Assembly: GCF_932276165.1 (NCBI RefSeq)
Contig: NC_063992.1
Span: forward strand, 7,264,001-7,328,000
Origin: Plutella xylostella
Lineage: Eukaryota; Arthropoda; Insecta; Lepidoptera; Plutellidae
Length of the DNA stretch: 64,000 nucleotides
Direction: 5' to 3'
The position numbers and the translations under genes are program-made. The notes beneath the pieces are model-generated. The model was not told the DNA's origin. It was given only the letters and a program-made list of their open reading frames with translations, and did not search any database. Shown here piece by piece: positions 9,486 to 19,311 of this stretch; within the stretch, counting starts at the first letter, position 1; every line of letters starts with the position of its first letter.

Positions 9486-11462
9486 TCACTTCCTCTTCTT
9501 CTTGTCGGGCCTAGCGCCGCCCATGTCCTCGAGCTGCTGCTTGAGGTCGATCAGCTGGTTGTCGGGCACGTAGCGCACCTCCTCGTGCTCCACGGCGTGG
9601 TCGTGCACGCTGAGCGCGCAGCCCTCGGGCAGGGACGCGCGTGCTAGCCGGATGAGGGTGCCTAGAGCCCAGGCGGGGACGTCGGATACCTGTGGTGAAA
9701 TACATGTTGAACAACTATTCGACAACAACTAGGCCGGTCATATATGCCGAAAAATCGGCGACCACAAGTAGCCTAAGACGCCACCCGGCCTGTTGTAGAG
9801 ATGACCTTCGACACGTAGCCTGTAGTGGCTGGATGAGAATGTTGTGGAGGCTCTAGGAGGAGGTCTATGTCCAACAGTGACACAATGACAACGATATGAT
9901 GGGCAAATGATGATGATAAACTATTTCCTGAAGGTCTATTCTATTCTATTCTATTCTCTGTGGGGGTGTAAGTACCTGCACCTGGCTCTCTCGAATGGAA
10001 CCTTTGTGCATATCCCCAAGGTCCAAACTGCCTTCCTAAGCTTGGACCATTTCCCACCACGCTGGTCCAATGCGGGTTGGTGGGTTCACATATCTAGATT
10101 GATGTGCTAAATCTAGATATGCAGGTTTCCTCACGATGTTTTCCTTCACCGTAAGAGCGATGGTATACATTGTACTTAAATTCAGAAAAGAACTCATTGG
10201 TACATGTCAGCGCCGGGATTCGAACCCGCATCTCTTGATTGAGAAGCGGGCGCTCACCCGACTGAGCTACCACCGCTCTCCCTGAAGGTCTAGTACGGGC
10301 CGCATTTAAGACGTGACAAAAGTTTTGCATCGCCCTCACTCACATCGCGCAGCCTCAAGAGTGAGCGCGACGGAGAACTTTTGTCACGTCTTATTAGCGC
10401 CCTGTGCTACAGGGTCAGATGGGATTTACAGAACATTCCTACATTAATACTCATGAAGTTACCTGCACATTCCTCTCGTAGACGTGGAGGTGGTACTCGG
10501 CGTCCACGACGGTGCCGCGCGGCTTGTAGCGCTGCACCTTCAGCTGCTGCGCCGGCGTCGCCCAACTGGACCACAGGAATTTTTTTTTATGCTGGTACCA
10601 TACTTGGCTATTCATATTATACCAGAGCCCTTATATTATATATTTTTTTATGTATATTATATTCTCTACCAAAAGTTAATCTGGACTAAGCTGGAGCGAG
10701 GCCGAAGATAGGCGGGCGAGGATAAAGTACAGCCGAAGATAGGCGGAAGTGGCAGATGTTAGTGGAGACCCTCTGCACCTCTGGGGTGCCAAAGGAACAC
10801 AACAACACAACAAAAGTCAATCACTAGGAATTCCAATAGAAAATTAAGCCAGGATATGGGTTTTTGATAGGGTTTTGCTATTCATTGCACAGATTGGGTT
10901 GTGTATAGAAAGCAACATTTTATTGTGTTATAATGTATTCTTCTATTCTATATTTAGTCTTAATTTATGTATTCTTGTCATATAGTTAAGTTTTCCTATA
11001 AAAATAAAATAAATTAACAATGCCTTACCATTCATCAACAGTTAGGCCCATGACTTCACAATATCTGTGTATTTGACTCTGACAAGCCTCCAGGAGTGTG
11101 TAGTCGTAGCCCTTTAGTTGAAGATTCAGGCAGTCATGCACTGGCTCATCTGGTTCCATACTCTAGGAATATAAAATTTGAATTAATATCATATTATTAT
11201 GTGTTCTGAAACAAGTTAAAATATATTTAAAATACCAATAACTTACAATTAGGTAGTCCGGTTCATGTAGATCACTCTTCAGTCGGAGCTGTGTTGTAGC
11301 CTGTACAGTGGCATCTGGCTTAACCCACTTGGGTTGTAGAAGAGAACTAAGTCTTGCCTGGTAAACAATAATATTATTTGTTAATTTCGCTTCAATATCC
11401 ATAGTATCAGATTTAAATTTGGGATATTTACTTACAGTTTTTAATATTCTTAAGCCGAACAT
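9486..11462 (-). CDS. MRPL48: Mitochondrial ribosomal protein L48 (mL48), 5 exons
   Basis: A component of the large subunit of the mitochondrial ribosome with a uS10-like fold. Minus-strand exons: 11436-11462, 11247-11357, 11029-11162, 10463-10565 and 9486-9689. Together they give 579 nt and a 192-aa product with matching phases. Donors are GTAAGT, GTAAGT, GTAAGG and GTAACT; all acceptors are AG. Family-typical segments are CLNLQLKGYDYTLLEACQSQ, the central QQLKVQRYKPRGTVVDAEYH and the C-terminal LARASLPEGCALSVHDH. The N-terminus (MFGLRILKT, then basic residues) fits a mitochondrial presequence. The C-terminus ends in a basic KKKRK. It is head-to-head with TOM70, about 730 bp apart. A SINE and a LINE-tail fragment sit in the last intron. 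Borders were hand-placed but are consistent. Confidence 0.9.
9744..9920 (+). repeat. LINE 3'-tail fragment (RTE-like)
   Basis: The segment with GGCTGGATGAGAATG, CTCTAGGAGGAGGTCTATGT and CCAACAGTGACACAATG ends in GATGATGATG-like repeats. This is the usual 3' end of moth RTE-type LINEs. It is 5'-truncated and lies in the last intron of MRPL48, opposite to the gene. Confidence 0.45.
9925..10285 (-). repeat. tRNA-derived SINE in the MRPL48 intron
   Basis: Read on the minus strand, the head at about 10285-10209 has the pol III boxes of a tRNA (GGTGGTAGCTCAGTCGG and GGTTCGAATCCCGGC). The body follows with the moth-typical word GGAAAACATCGTGAGG, and a tail of TAGAA/AGAAT units complements the TATTC repeats at 9937-9956. 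The head does not fold as a complete tRNA gene and is attached to the SINE body, so it is not called as tRNA. It lies within intron 4 of MRPL48 in the gene's orientation. Confidence 0.65.
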
Positions 11463-12194
11463 TTTGTATGGTTCTTGTAGTACAAGAAATACAATTTAAT
11501 GTGATTCTGCTCTATAATACAGTTAGAGTTCGGTTAAAACATAATTTATTTTTGTAAATAAAAGTAAATTTGAGGTTATTTATTTTACACAGAACCACAG
11601 AATAGGTGAAATTGACAATCATTTGACAGTGACATTTGACGATGATGAGTACGAATAGCCCTCTCTACAATAACGAAGTTGAATTGAAAAATATAGCAAT
11701 AGGACAGTCTGTAAAATAGAACATGAAACAGCAAACCAAATGTTCTGCTATATTTCCAAGCTACAGGAAGCGCTTACTAACTAATGTTGCAATGTTAGGT
11801 ACCTACACACCGCATCATGATAACTGTTATTAAAGATCACCATGCAGGTTATGGGAACGACGTGTACCTAGCTAACATCACTCCATGTGTGGACGGTTGT
11901 ATTGCCTCTTTGCTTCTGCCCGTAAATCGAAATACTACAACAAGAGTGAAGAGGAAGCATTAAAGTACTATTCACTGACCTTTATGGCATAGGTTCTCTG
12001 TAGAGAATGGCAGATGTTTTTTTAAAAGTATTCTGAAATGTCAAAATTTTGTCTATGTTCTTTCATCGCTCTTGGGAAGAATGGCAAGAGCGGTGTAAAA
12101 ATCACGATTTTATAAAACTTTTACTCAGTGGCCATAAAGTAAATGGTGAAGCAATTATACATTAATATATCTGAGTGAGAAATTGTGCAAGGGT
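11463..12194. promoter_or_regulatory. Divergent promoter region of MRPL48 and TOM70
   Basis: About 730 bp separate the start codons of two head-to-head nuclear genes for mitochondrial proteins. No TATA box or other motif can be placed with confidence, and the 5' UTR borders are unknown. The assignment rests on gene arrangement alone. Confidence 0.4.
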
Positions 12195-14226
12195 ATGGCA
12201 TCTACGGGCAGTACACCTTTTCCGAAATGGCAACTGGCAATTCTTCTTGGTGCACCTTTGGCCATCGGTTTAGGTTACCTTTATCTGAGAAACAGGATTG
12301 AAGACCCGGAGAGGAAGAAGGTTGCGGAACTGAAAGCGAAGACGACCATATCTTTGGATAACGAGGAAAATGCGAAAAACGCTTCAGAGAGCGCCATCGA
12401 AAAGGCCATGAAACTGAAAGGTGCCGGGAACAGGGCCTTCCATGGAGGCGAGTACGACAAGGCGATCGCGCTGTACAACGAGGCGATCGAGGCGTGCCCG
12501 CCCGACCGTCCCATCGACCTCGCCACCTTCTACCAGAACCGCTCGGCGTGCTACGAGAAGCGGGAGATGTGGGACCAGGTCAAAGAGGATTGTACATTTG
12601 CTCTTAAATTGAATGAAAAATACGTTAAAGCCTTTCTAAGACGCTCCCGAGCCGCCGAGAAGAGTGGTGACCTCGTTCTTGCTCTGGAAGATGTGACTTC
12701 AGCATGCATCCTTGAAAGGTTTCAAGTGCAAAGCTCTTTAGTAAATGCTGACCGCATTTTGAAAGCCCTAGGCAGACAACATGCCCGTGAAGCTTTAGAA
12801 AAACGCCGTCCCGTGATGCCATCTAAGCACTTTATTAAAACATACTTCTCTGCATTCTCAGAAGACCCTATTGCTAAAATTCAAATTGATGACAAATCTG
12901 CTAATGGTTTTGCTAAAGCTAAGAAAGCTCTGGACACTCAAGACTATGACTCTGTGGTTGATGCCTGCACTGAGGAGATTAAAGCTGATGGAAAGTACAA
13001 AAATGAAGCATTGCTTCTCCGAGCCACATTCTACCTTCTGCTGGGCCGGCATGATGATGCACAGGCTGATCTAGCTAAAGTTATTGATAGTGACGCCTCT
13101 ACCAAAGTAAAGGTTAATGCACTGATCAAGCGTGCCTCTCTGTTCACACAGTTGGAAAACACAGAGCGATGCCTGGAAGACTTTGCCCGTGCCGCTGAGC
13201 TTGACCCTCCTAACTCCGACATCTACCACCACCGCGGACAAGTGTACTTGCTGCTGGAACGCATGGATGAGGCCACTTCCGAATTTGCAAAGGCTGTTGA
13301 ACTGAACCCCAACTTCTCTATTGCTTACATCCAGAAATGCTATGCTGATTACAGACATGCTCAGCTAAATAAGAATGTAAATGCTCTGGCCCAGGTACGG
13401 TCAGACTTTGACAAAGCTCTGGAAATGTTCCCTAAATGTGCTGAAGCTTACATCCTATTTGCACAAGTGCTGTCTGACCAGCAAGAATGGGAAAGGGCTG
13501 AGTCTTTATTCAACTCGGCACTGTCTGTCGACCCCAGCAATGCCACATTGTATGTCCACAAAGGTCTTGTCCAGCTTCAGAAAAGTACAGACTTTGACAA
13601 AGCTGTTAAGCTGATCAACAAGGCCATAGAGATGGATGACAAGTGTGACTTTGCTTACGAAACACTTGGCACTATTGAAGTACAGAGGTAAGGACCATTT
13701 CTTACAAAATGCTACTATTGTGAAATATAATTTTATGTAATCATGTTTTATTATAATTTGCGAACTATTTGCCTATGTTGTTTTGTGTCATGGTTTAGTT
13801 ATTGAACTTGGGATGCAGTCAGTCAGTACTGAGTAAGAGGCTGGCAATCAGCCAAGCTGAAATCAGGCCATGCATCACTCAGTGTTTTTCATTTTGTATT
13901 TACTTGCTATACAATTAACACTATGGCTATGTAATAGAAGTTTGTCTTATCATTATCACTTCTTATCTTTTCTTAATCTTTTTTACAAGAAGTTATTTGA
14001 CTCACCACATGACCATTGATAAGATAGATTACAAGTTTTCAGTATTCTGACAGATTATGTTGTTGATTCCAGGGGCAACCTGAAGAGGTCTCTGGAGTTG
14101 TTTGAGAAGGCGATCGCGCTCGCCAAGACGGAGCTGGAGATGACGCATCTGTTCTCGCTGAAGGACGCGGCGGCCGCGCAGCTGAAGGTGTCGGAGCGCT
14201 GGGGGCTGGACTGGACCGTGAGCTAG
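12195..14226 (+). CDS. Tom70: TOM70 mitochondrial import receptor, 2 exons
   Basis: The outer-membrane receptor that takes Hsp70/Hsp90-bound precursor proteins and passes them to the TOM pore. Exons 12195-13687 and 14073-14226 (donor GTAAGG, acceptor CCAG) give 1647 nt and 548 aa. The start is the ATG at 12195; the open frame reaches back to 12183, but only with a TTG. Residues 13-33 (WQLAILLGAPLAIGLGYLYL) are the N-terminal membrane anchor, followed by a charged linker. TPR repeats begin near residue 75 (KGAGNRAFHGGEYDKAIALY, then FYQNRSACYEKREMWDQV, which forms the EEVD-binding clamp). C-terminal TPRs fill the substrate-binding half, including YHHRGQVYLLLERMDEATSE. Length and domain order fit animal TOM70. 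A candidate poly-A signal, AATAAA, is at 14636-14641. Confidence 0.95.
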
Positions 14227-15944
14227 GCGCCCCTCCCCCGCGCCCCTCGACAATACCGGCACAAGCTACCAGTCTGCAAGTCTTTACTTCAAATTCTAGA
14301 TATATCTTTCAAGCAGGAGGGTAACTGCTGTAATTAAATAGATTAGTCATTCCAAAAATTTAACATCTATAACGTGTTGCAGCAGAATGTGTTGTAAATA
14401 TTGTTATCATGATGTGGTTGGGGTAGTTCATCAGTGAGCGGTGCCGCCGGCGCTTGCGGCTTGTGCTGCGTGTTGAAGCTTCCCGTAGGCTAGATGTGAT
14501 ATTTGTACACTGTGTATAGTTGCACCCTATTGTTCACTCAAAAGCGGCTTTGTCAAACACATAGAAAATTTAGCTTACATGTGTGATAGCTAAATGTGCA
14601 TTGAAAATTTACTTTAGCTAATTTTACATTTCGTAAATAAATAATATTTTAATTGCCTAATATTATAAAAAATATCTATAACTTAGTTTTGTTACTGTTA
14701 TGCACATTTTTGAGCTGAACAGTGAACACTGCCATTATTTTAATGTTACTGAATAGAACATGTTTTAGCCATGTCCTGTAGCTGCACCTTGCCCTGTAGC
14801 ACCTTGCATTTTCGTTATTATTATTATTTTAGGTTTATTTCAAACGAAATTTCATCTAAAATAATACTAATGGGGCATAAATTGCCAGAACGCCTGCCAT
14901 TTTACGCATTTTTACTGCGCTCACCCGTAATCTTACGTATATGTTTCAATAATAATCCAAGTTTTAGTCATTCCTGTAGCTATAAATATGTTATCATGAC
15001 AGAAGGCAGTTTGTTTAAACCACCAATAGTTGTTTGTAAATGTTTGAGATAATAATTTTTTAAATTTATGTTTGTGATCCAATGTGAAACGGTTTAGGAT
15101 GAATGTTACGTACCTAGTAGTATTTTTCCTATTGAACGAATTGAGGAATCAATTTACTGCATGTTATTGTAGGCAAGCACGCAAGCGCCACCTATAGGCT
15201 TTGACGTAGTTGACCGACTCATACATTTCGTTGTTATCCCGTGAGTATGTAAGTACTTGAGTCGCGAGTGACTGGGGTGGCGGGGTGAATGATAAGGAAG
15301 TCGCAATGGATTGACTTGTTGAACAACCATGTTCAAATTGATTCATGAGCCCCGAATAAATGATAAGCGATGCCCGATCACGGAGCATCTTCAGTACAAA
15401 TGATGCAATGCTCAGGGCACTGATTGGTTGGCTGTGACAGAGCAGGCTAATGTGTTAGGGCCCGTCTGTATTTATTTATTGTGTTTTAGAATGGCCCACG
15501 ATAACGTTGGTTCTACACAAGTCGTTACCTCACCGATAGAATATACCTAGTTAACAATTCATGAAAACTGCGAAATACACTATAAAAAATAAATGTTTTC
15601 TTTGATTTCTTATACATTTCCCTGTATGCATAGTCCGTAAGGCTAATTTGTAGGTAGGTAACTAATTCTATTTCCGTTTTTTATACCTAGATTTTCATAC
15701 GACTACAGATATTGTGGCTCGCGTGGTATCTGATTTTGGATATAATATTATGATCTGGATGGATATTATATTTTTGCTGGTATGTATACCTATCTTACAG
15801 ATGGATTACAATTACAATACTCACAAAAGTACCAGTTTTGCAACATGAACATGCGGAAGAATAACTTTCATTCCATGTAGGTAGGCGGTAATACATTCAG
15901 ATTATCAGGTTGGCTTCGAAAAATATGACTTTACAGTAAAATAC
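14227..15944. other. TOM70 3' UTR and intergenic DNA
   Basis: The first about 430 bp probably form the TOM70 3' UTR, up to just past AATAAA at 14636. The rest is AT-rich with several short open frames lacking domain signals or splice support. No complete mobile element recognised. Confidence 0.45.
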
Positions 15945-15953
15945 ATGTTTTAC

Positions 15954-16131
15954 ATGTCCATAAAAGTATTGCTATTTATATTATTTAATAATGTGATTAG
16001 TGCCGAGTGTATTTTGTGTTTCAACGGGACATTTTGCTTCACAAAATATGGAGAAGATCCTCTCGAGAGGCCCGTGTTCCCGGGACAGCGGTGGACGCGA
16101 CTGCGCTGCGCACTCACCATCCGGTGTGAAG
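15954..16131 (+). CDS. Orphan signal-peptide exon, Ly6-like, possibly alternative first exon
   Basis: An open frame (ATG at 15945 or 15954) encodes a short hydrophobic signal peptide (IKVLLFILFNNVISAE), then a Cys-containing segment (CILCFNGTFCF, LRCALTIRCE). It ends at a perfect donor, GTAAGT, after the first base of a codon (phase 1). The Ly6-like gene that starts at 17192 has a first exon of the same design, ending in the same phase. This exon could therefore be an alternative first exon joining 17881, or the surviving first exon of a tandem paralogue. No in-phase second exon of its own is visible before 17192. A palindromic SINE inserted one base inside the intron. Confidence 0.4.
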
Positions 16132-16132
16132 G

Positions 16133-16840
16133 TAAGTTTATATAATGTCCTCCTAGCCGAATTTCGACCACGGCGGCCAATCTCATTTGAGATCAGCCAT
16201 CTACGCAGGAGTAGATTATAGTGCCCAAGTGTGTGCGCAGTACACAGGAGCACTCTCTGTTCCATCACTCTCGTAGCCCAATGGGACGGATTGACCGACA
16301 CGACTGGAGAGAGCTAGGCGCAGGACCGACTGCTTTACATGCCCATCCGACAGCATGGATCGTTTCACTGTTTCGGACATCAGGTGATCAGCCTTCTGTG
16401 TCCTAACCAAATTTAGAAACACAAATTGATGATCCCACCCGGGAATCGAACCCGGGACCTCTGGGTCATGAAGCAAAGCTTCTACCACTAGACCACAGAG
16501 GCAGTTGAGTCCCGGGTGGGACCATCAATTTGTGTTTCTAAATTGTGGTTCTAAGTTTGGTTAGGACATAGAAGGCTGATCACCTGATGTCCGAAACAGT
16601 GAAACGATCCATGTTGTCGGATGGGCATGTAAAGCAGTCGGTCCTGCGCCTAGCTCTCTCCAGTCGTGTCGGTCAATCCGTCCCATTGGGCTATGAGAGT
16701 GATGGAACAGAGAGTGCTCCTGTGTACTGCGCACACACTTGGGCACTATAATCTACTCCTGCGTAGATGGCTGATCTCAATTGAGATTGGCCGCCGTGGT
16801 CGAAATTCGGCTAGGAGGACATTATTATTAAGTTTATATA
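16133..16840. mobile_element. Palindromic SINE-derived insertion with 12-bp TSD
   Basis: The direct repeat TAAGTTTATATA occurs perfectly at 16133-16144 and 16829-16840. It flanks a 684-bp insert (16145-16828) whose two halves are near-complete reverse complements of one another (about 16145-16430 against 16510-16828). At the centre, about 16433-16512, lies one tRNA-like SINE head. Read on the minus strand it shows the A-box region TGGTCTAGTGG and the B-box GGTTCGATTCCCGGG. The result is a head-to-head inverted SINE pair sharing a single head, inserted as one unit. The left TSD starts at the second base of the splice donor of the exon ending at 16131. Confidence 0.8.
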
Positions 16841-17191
16841 TTATTATCTTGAAACAGTCGAAATTGTTGATTACATACGTTAGTAAATAGATTAGTGTTA
16901 TTTCACGTATCATTTGAACGAACATAAGTTACTCGGTCCGTGTTACTCTTATCGTGCAAACTCCGCGTGGTGACTCCTTATTTTAAGATAGTCAACTTTT
17001 GTCATATGATGATTGTCAATTTGACTTTGTCACCTTGTTGTCACCCAAGGAATACACAGAGAAAACACAGCGTTTCTCTTGGTTTCTCTACTATAAAAGA
17101 ACAATAACACCCACAAAACTTGTTGAAACCTTGTATAATCCGTAATCCAGCCTTCATCATAACCCAGCTAGTAAGAGAAGAATGAGAGCAG

Positions 17192-18669
17192 ATGTCTATT
17201 TCTCTCCCGTTGTTATTGCTACTGTTGAATAGCTGTGTGAGTGTGTGTTGGGCCGTGGTCTGTTTCAACTGTTCGGCGACGCACCGCTCCGAGGACCGCA
17301 GCTGTGGCGGCCAGATCGTGCCCTTCGCCCTCGACGGGAATAGCAGTCTGGATAGAATGGGCAACTGCACGCGAGGTAGAGTGTTATTTGTGGTCCTTTT
17401 TAGAGGTTTTCACCGTAGTTACCATAGTTAGGTACACTAAGACCCCCCGCAGACTGCAGACTTTTAGTCGGCCGATAGTTTGGTCGGGCTCTTAATCAGT
17501 ATGGAGTATCGGCCGATACATAATCGTTGAATGTGCGCACTACCATACATATCCATACTGATTAAGAGCCCGACCAAACTATCGGCCGGCTAAAAGTCTG
17601 CAGTCTGCGGGGGGTCTAATGCTTTACAATGCCCATGCTCATCTGTGGTTTTGGTTTAACCTTACCCTTAGTCCCTAAACAATTATATACCTACTTACAT
17701 AGGTCTACGATAGATGTGTTGCAGCAGTTAGCTATTTACCTTTATAGTAACCTACACTGACTGATAGAGCTGCTAAGGACGGGTTTTGGGTATCTAACCT
17801 ACACGAACAATATAAATAGGCAACAAATACATTAAATCTTCAATACTGCCATCGATGTTATATAAATCTGTACGTTACAGAGGGCGCGCTCTGCTTCGTG
17901 CGGTCGTGGCGGGCGCGCGCGACCCACGCGTGGATCGTGCAACGCGGGTGCTACTCGCCGCGCGCGGGTGACTCGCCCGACGACTCACTCGCGCGGCGCC
18001 CGGGGAAACTCACCTGCGTGCATTCTCGGTTAGTTATAGGAACCCCATACTTATCAGTATCAGTCAACGTCCGCGTCCGCTCCTTGAATATGCCTATGAA
18101 TACTTTGACCATTGTTGGGCTGGCTGTATCTTTTTTTCAGTACTGTCCATAAATGCTTACCTATTTCTCCATTCATGAAACTTATTTAGATAGGTAAGTA
18201 GGTGCTTTGGTAACCAAAGACAGACGTGGGTACAGACGTCTGTGTGAAATTCACCCTTATAGCGTGTAATTGATGAAAAGATTACTCATAAACATGTCAG
18301 TGGCTGCCTCTATATAGTGCAATACAGACGTAAGGTACCTAGGTAGAGGTAGGTAAGGTAGGATAAGCTTTTCACAGTAATTAATAAGAGGGCGTAGATA
18401 GTTAATATATTACACTAACAAAATATTTTCAGCTAGATACATCCTATTCTACTCTATTTACCACATAGGTATAGGTATTAGAGACGAGATTAGAATATTT
18501 GTTCTTCGTTTTCAGCCTTCCTGAAGCCGAATATAAAGTGTGTGTTTGCCAATCGGACTGGTGCAACGCCTCCACACGCACTATCATACCAACTTTATCA
18601 GCGTGTCTGCTGATGACTGCTATAGGTTTCGTTATCGGGCATACCCAATCAATATTTTTGACGAACTAG
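17192..18669 (+). CDS. Ly6/quiver-like secreted or GPI-anchored protein, 3 exons
   Basis: Exons 17192-17375, 17881-18028 and 18516-18669 join to 486 nt and 161 aa with matching phases. Residues 1-20 form a signal peptide (MSISLPLLLLLLNSCVSVCW). The mature part shows the insect Ly6/QVR cysteine pattern: VCFNCSATHRSEDRSC, then NCTREGALCF, RGCYSP, LTCVH and the closing CVCQSDWCN. The C-terminus (TIIPTLSACLLMTAIGFVIG) is hydrophobic, as expected for a GPI-attachment signal. Two N-glycosylation sites (NCS, NCT) are visible. Insect Ly6 proteins of this kind modulate channels, septate junctions or other surface proteins; which role applies here cannot be said. Intron 1 carries a 178-bp MITE, and an orphan, similarly built exon lies upstream. 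Confidence 0.75.
17440..17617. mobile_element. 178-bp foldback MITE
   Basis: Two arms of about 65 bp (17440-17505 and 17552-17617) are near-perfect reverse complements starting AGACCCCCCGCAGACTGCAG, around a 45-bp loop. The whole element can fold as one hairpin. It lies in intron 1 of the Ly6-like gene and has no coding capacity. Possible 3-bp flanking repeats are ambiguous, so the superfamily (Harbinger-like?) is a guess. Confidence 0.75.
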
Positions 18670-19311
18670 ACTGTAGAAACTTAACAAATGTGTACCTAAT
18701 TAGTCTAATTACCTAGCTGCAATATCCAAAAAGTTAGGTCTAAGTTACTAATCGTAGATATCGACTATTGTTTGACCAGTAGCTTTCACTAATGTGAGGT
18801 CGTATCTTTATTTCTACGAAAAGGATAAGAAAAACGTGTGTGTGTTAGTGGGGCGCCGCGGCTCCCAACATGGCGGCGTGCGCCTGCGCAGGCTTTTTGT
18901 CCGCGTGCGTCACCAGATTGGAAACCAAGGAAGATTTCTAACTTCAACCTCTAATAGGGTCACGTACAAACAGAGTAGTTACACTTTAATACGCTTAGTA
19001 TATTGTACACATGTTTTATTACTTAAATATTAAATTATTTTTAGATACAATAAATATTTCCTTAACTCTAAATGGTTGTACTTACTCAGTACTTAATATA
19101 TCTGTCTCCTCTCCTAAATGATGGCGTGTATATTATTAGTACAAGCAGGTCGGTACTTGCAAATGTACCTACAGACGTAGACGTGAACGATTTTGAACTT
19201 TTGTGGTAACTTTACCTTTCATCACGAAACACTTGTCGCATTGTACGTAGCAATTTCACTATTAACTTTAGACAAGTCCAAATTTAACTAGGATATGATG
19301 TCGGTGGGTGT
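18670..19311. other. Convergent intergenic DNA
   Basis: Between the 3' ends of the Ly6-like gene and the proline-rich protein gene. A GC-richer patch lies at 18840-18900. A minus-strand AATAAA at about 19015-19020 could be the poly-A signal of the minus-strand gene, about 290 bp past its stop. No gene seen. Confidence 0.4.

Noticed and set aside
10209..10281. tRNA gene on the minus strand
   Set aside because: A- and B-boxes are present but the acceptor stem does not pair convincingly and the sequence runs directly into a SINE body; called as SINE.
12183..12194. Upstream TTG start for TOM70
   Set aside because: Animal genes start with ATG; the ATG at 12195 is directly followed by the membrane-anchor sequence expected for TOM70.
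16433..16512. tRNA gene inside the palindrome
   Set aside because: Flanked by SINE body on both sides and inside a TSD-bounded insertion; no evidence that it is an independent tRNA gene.
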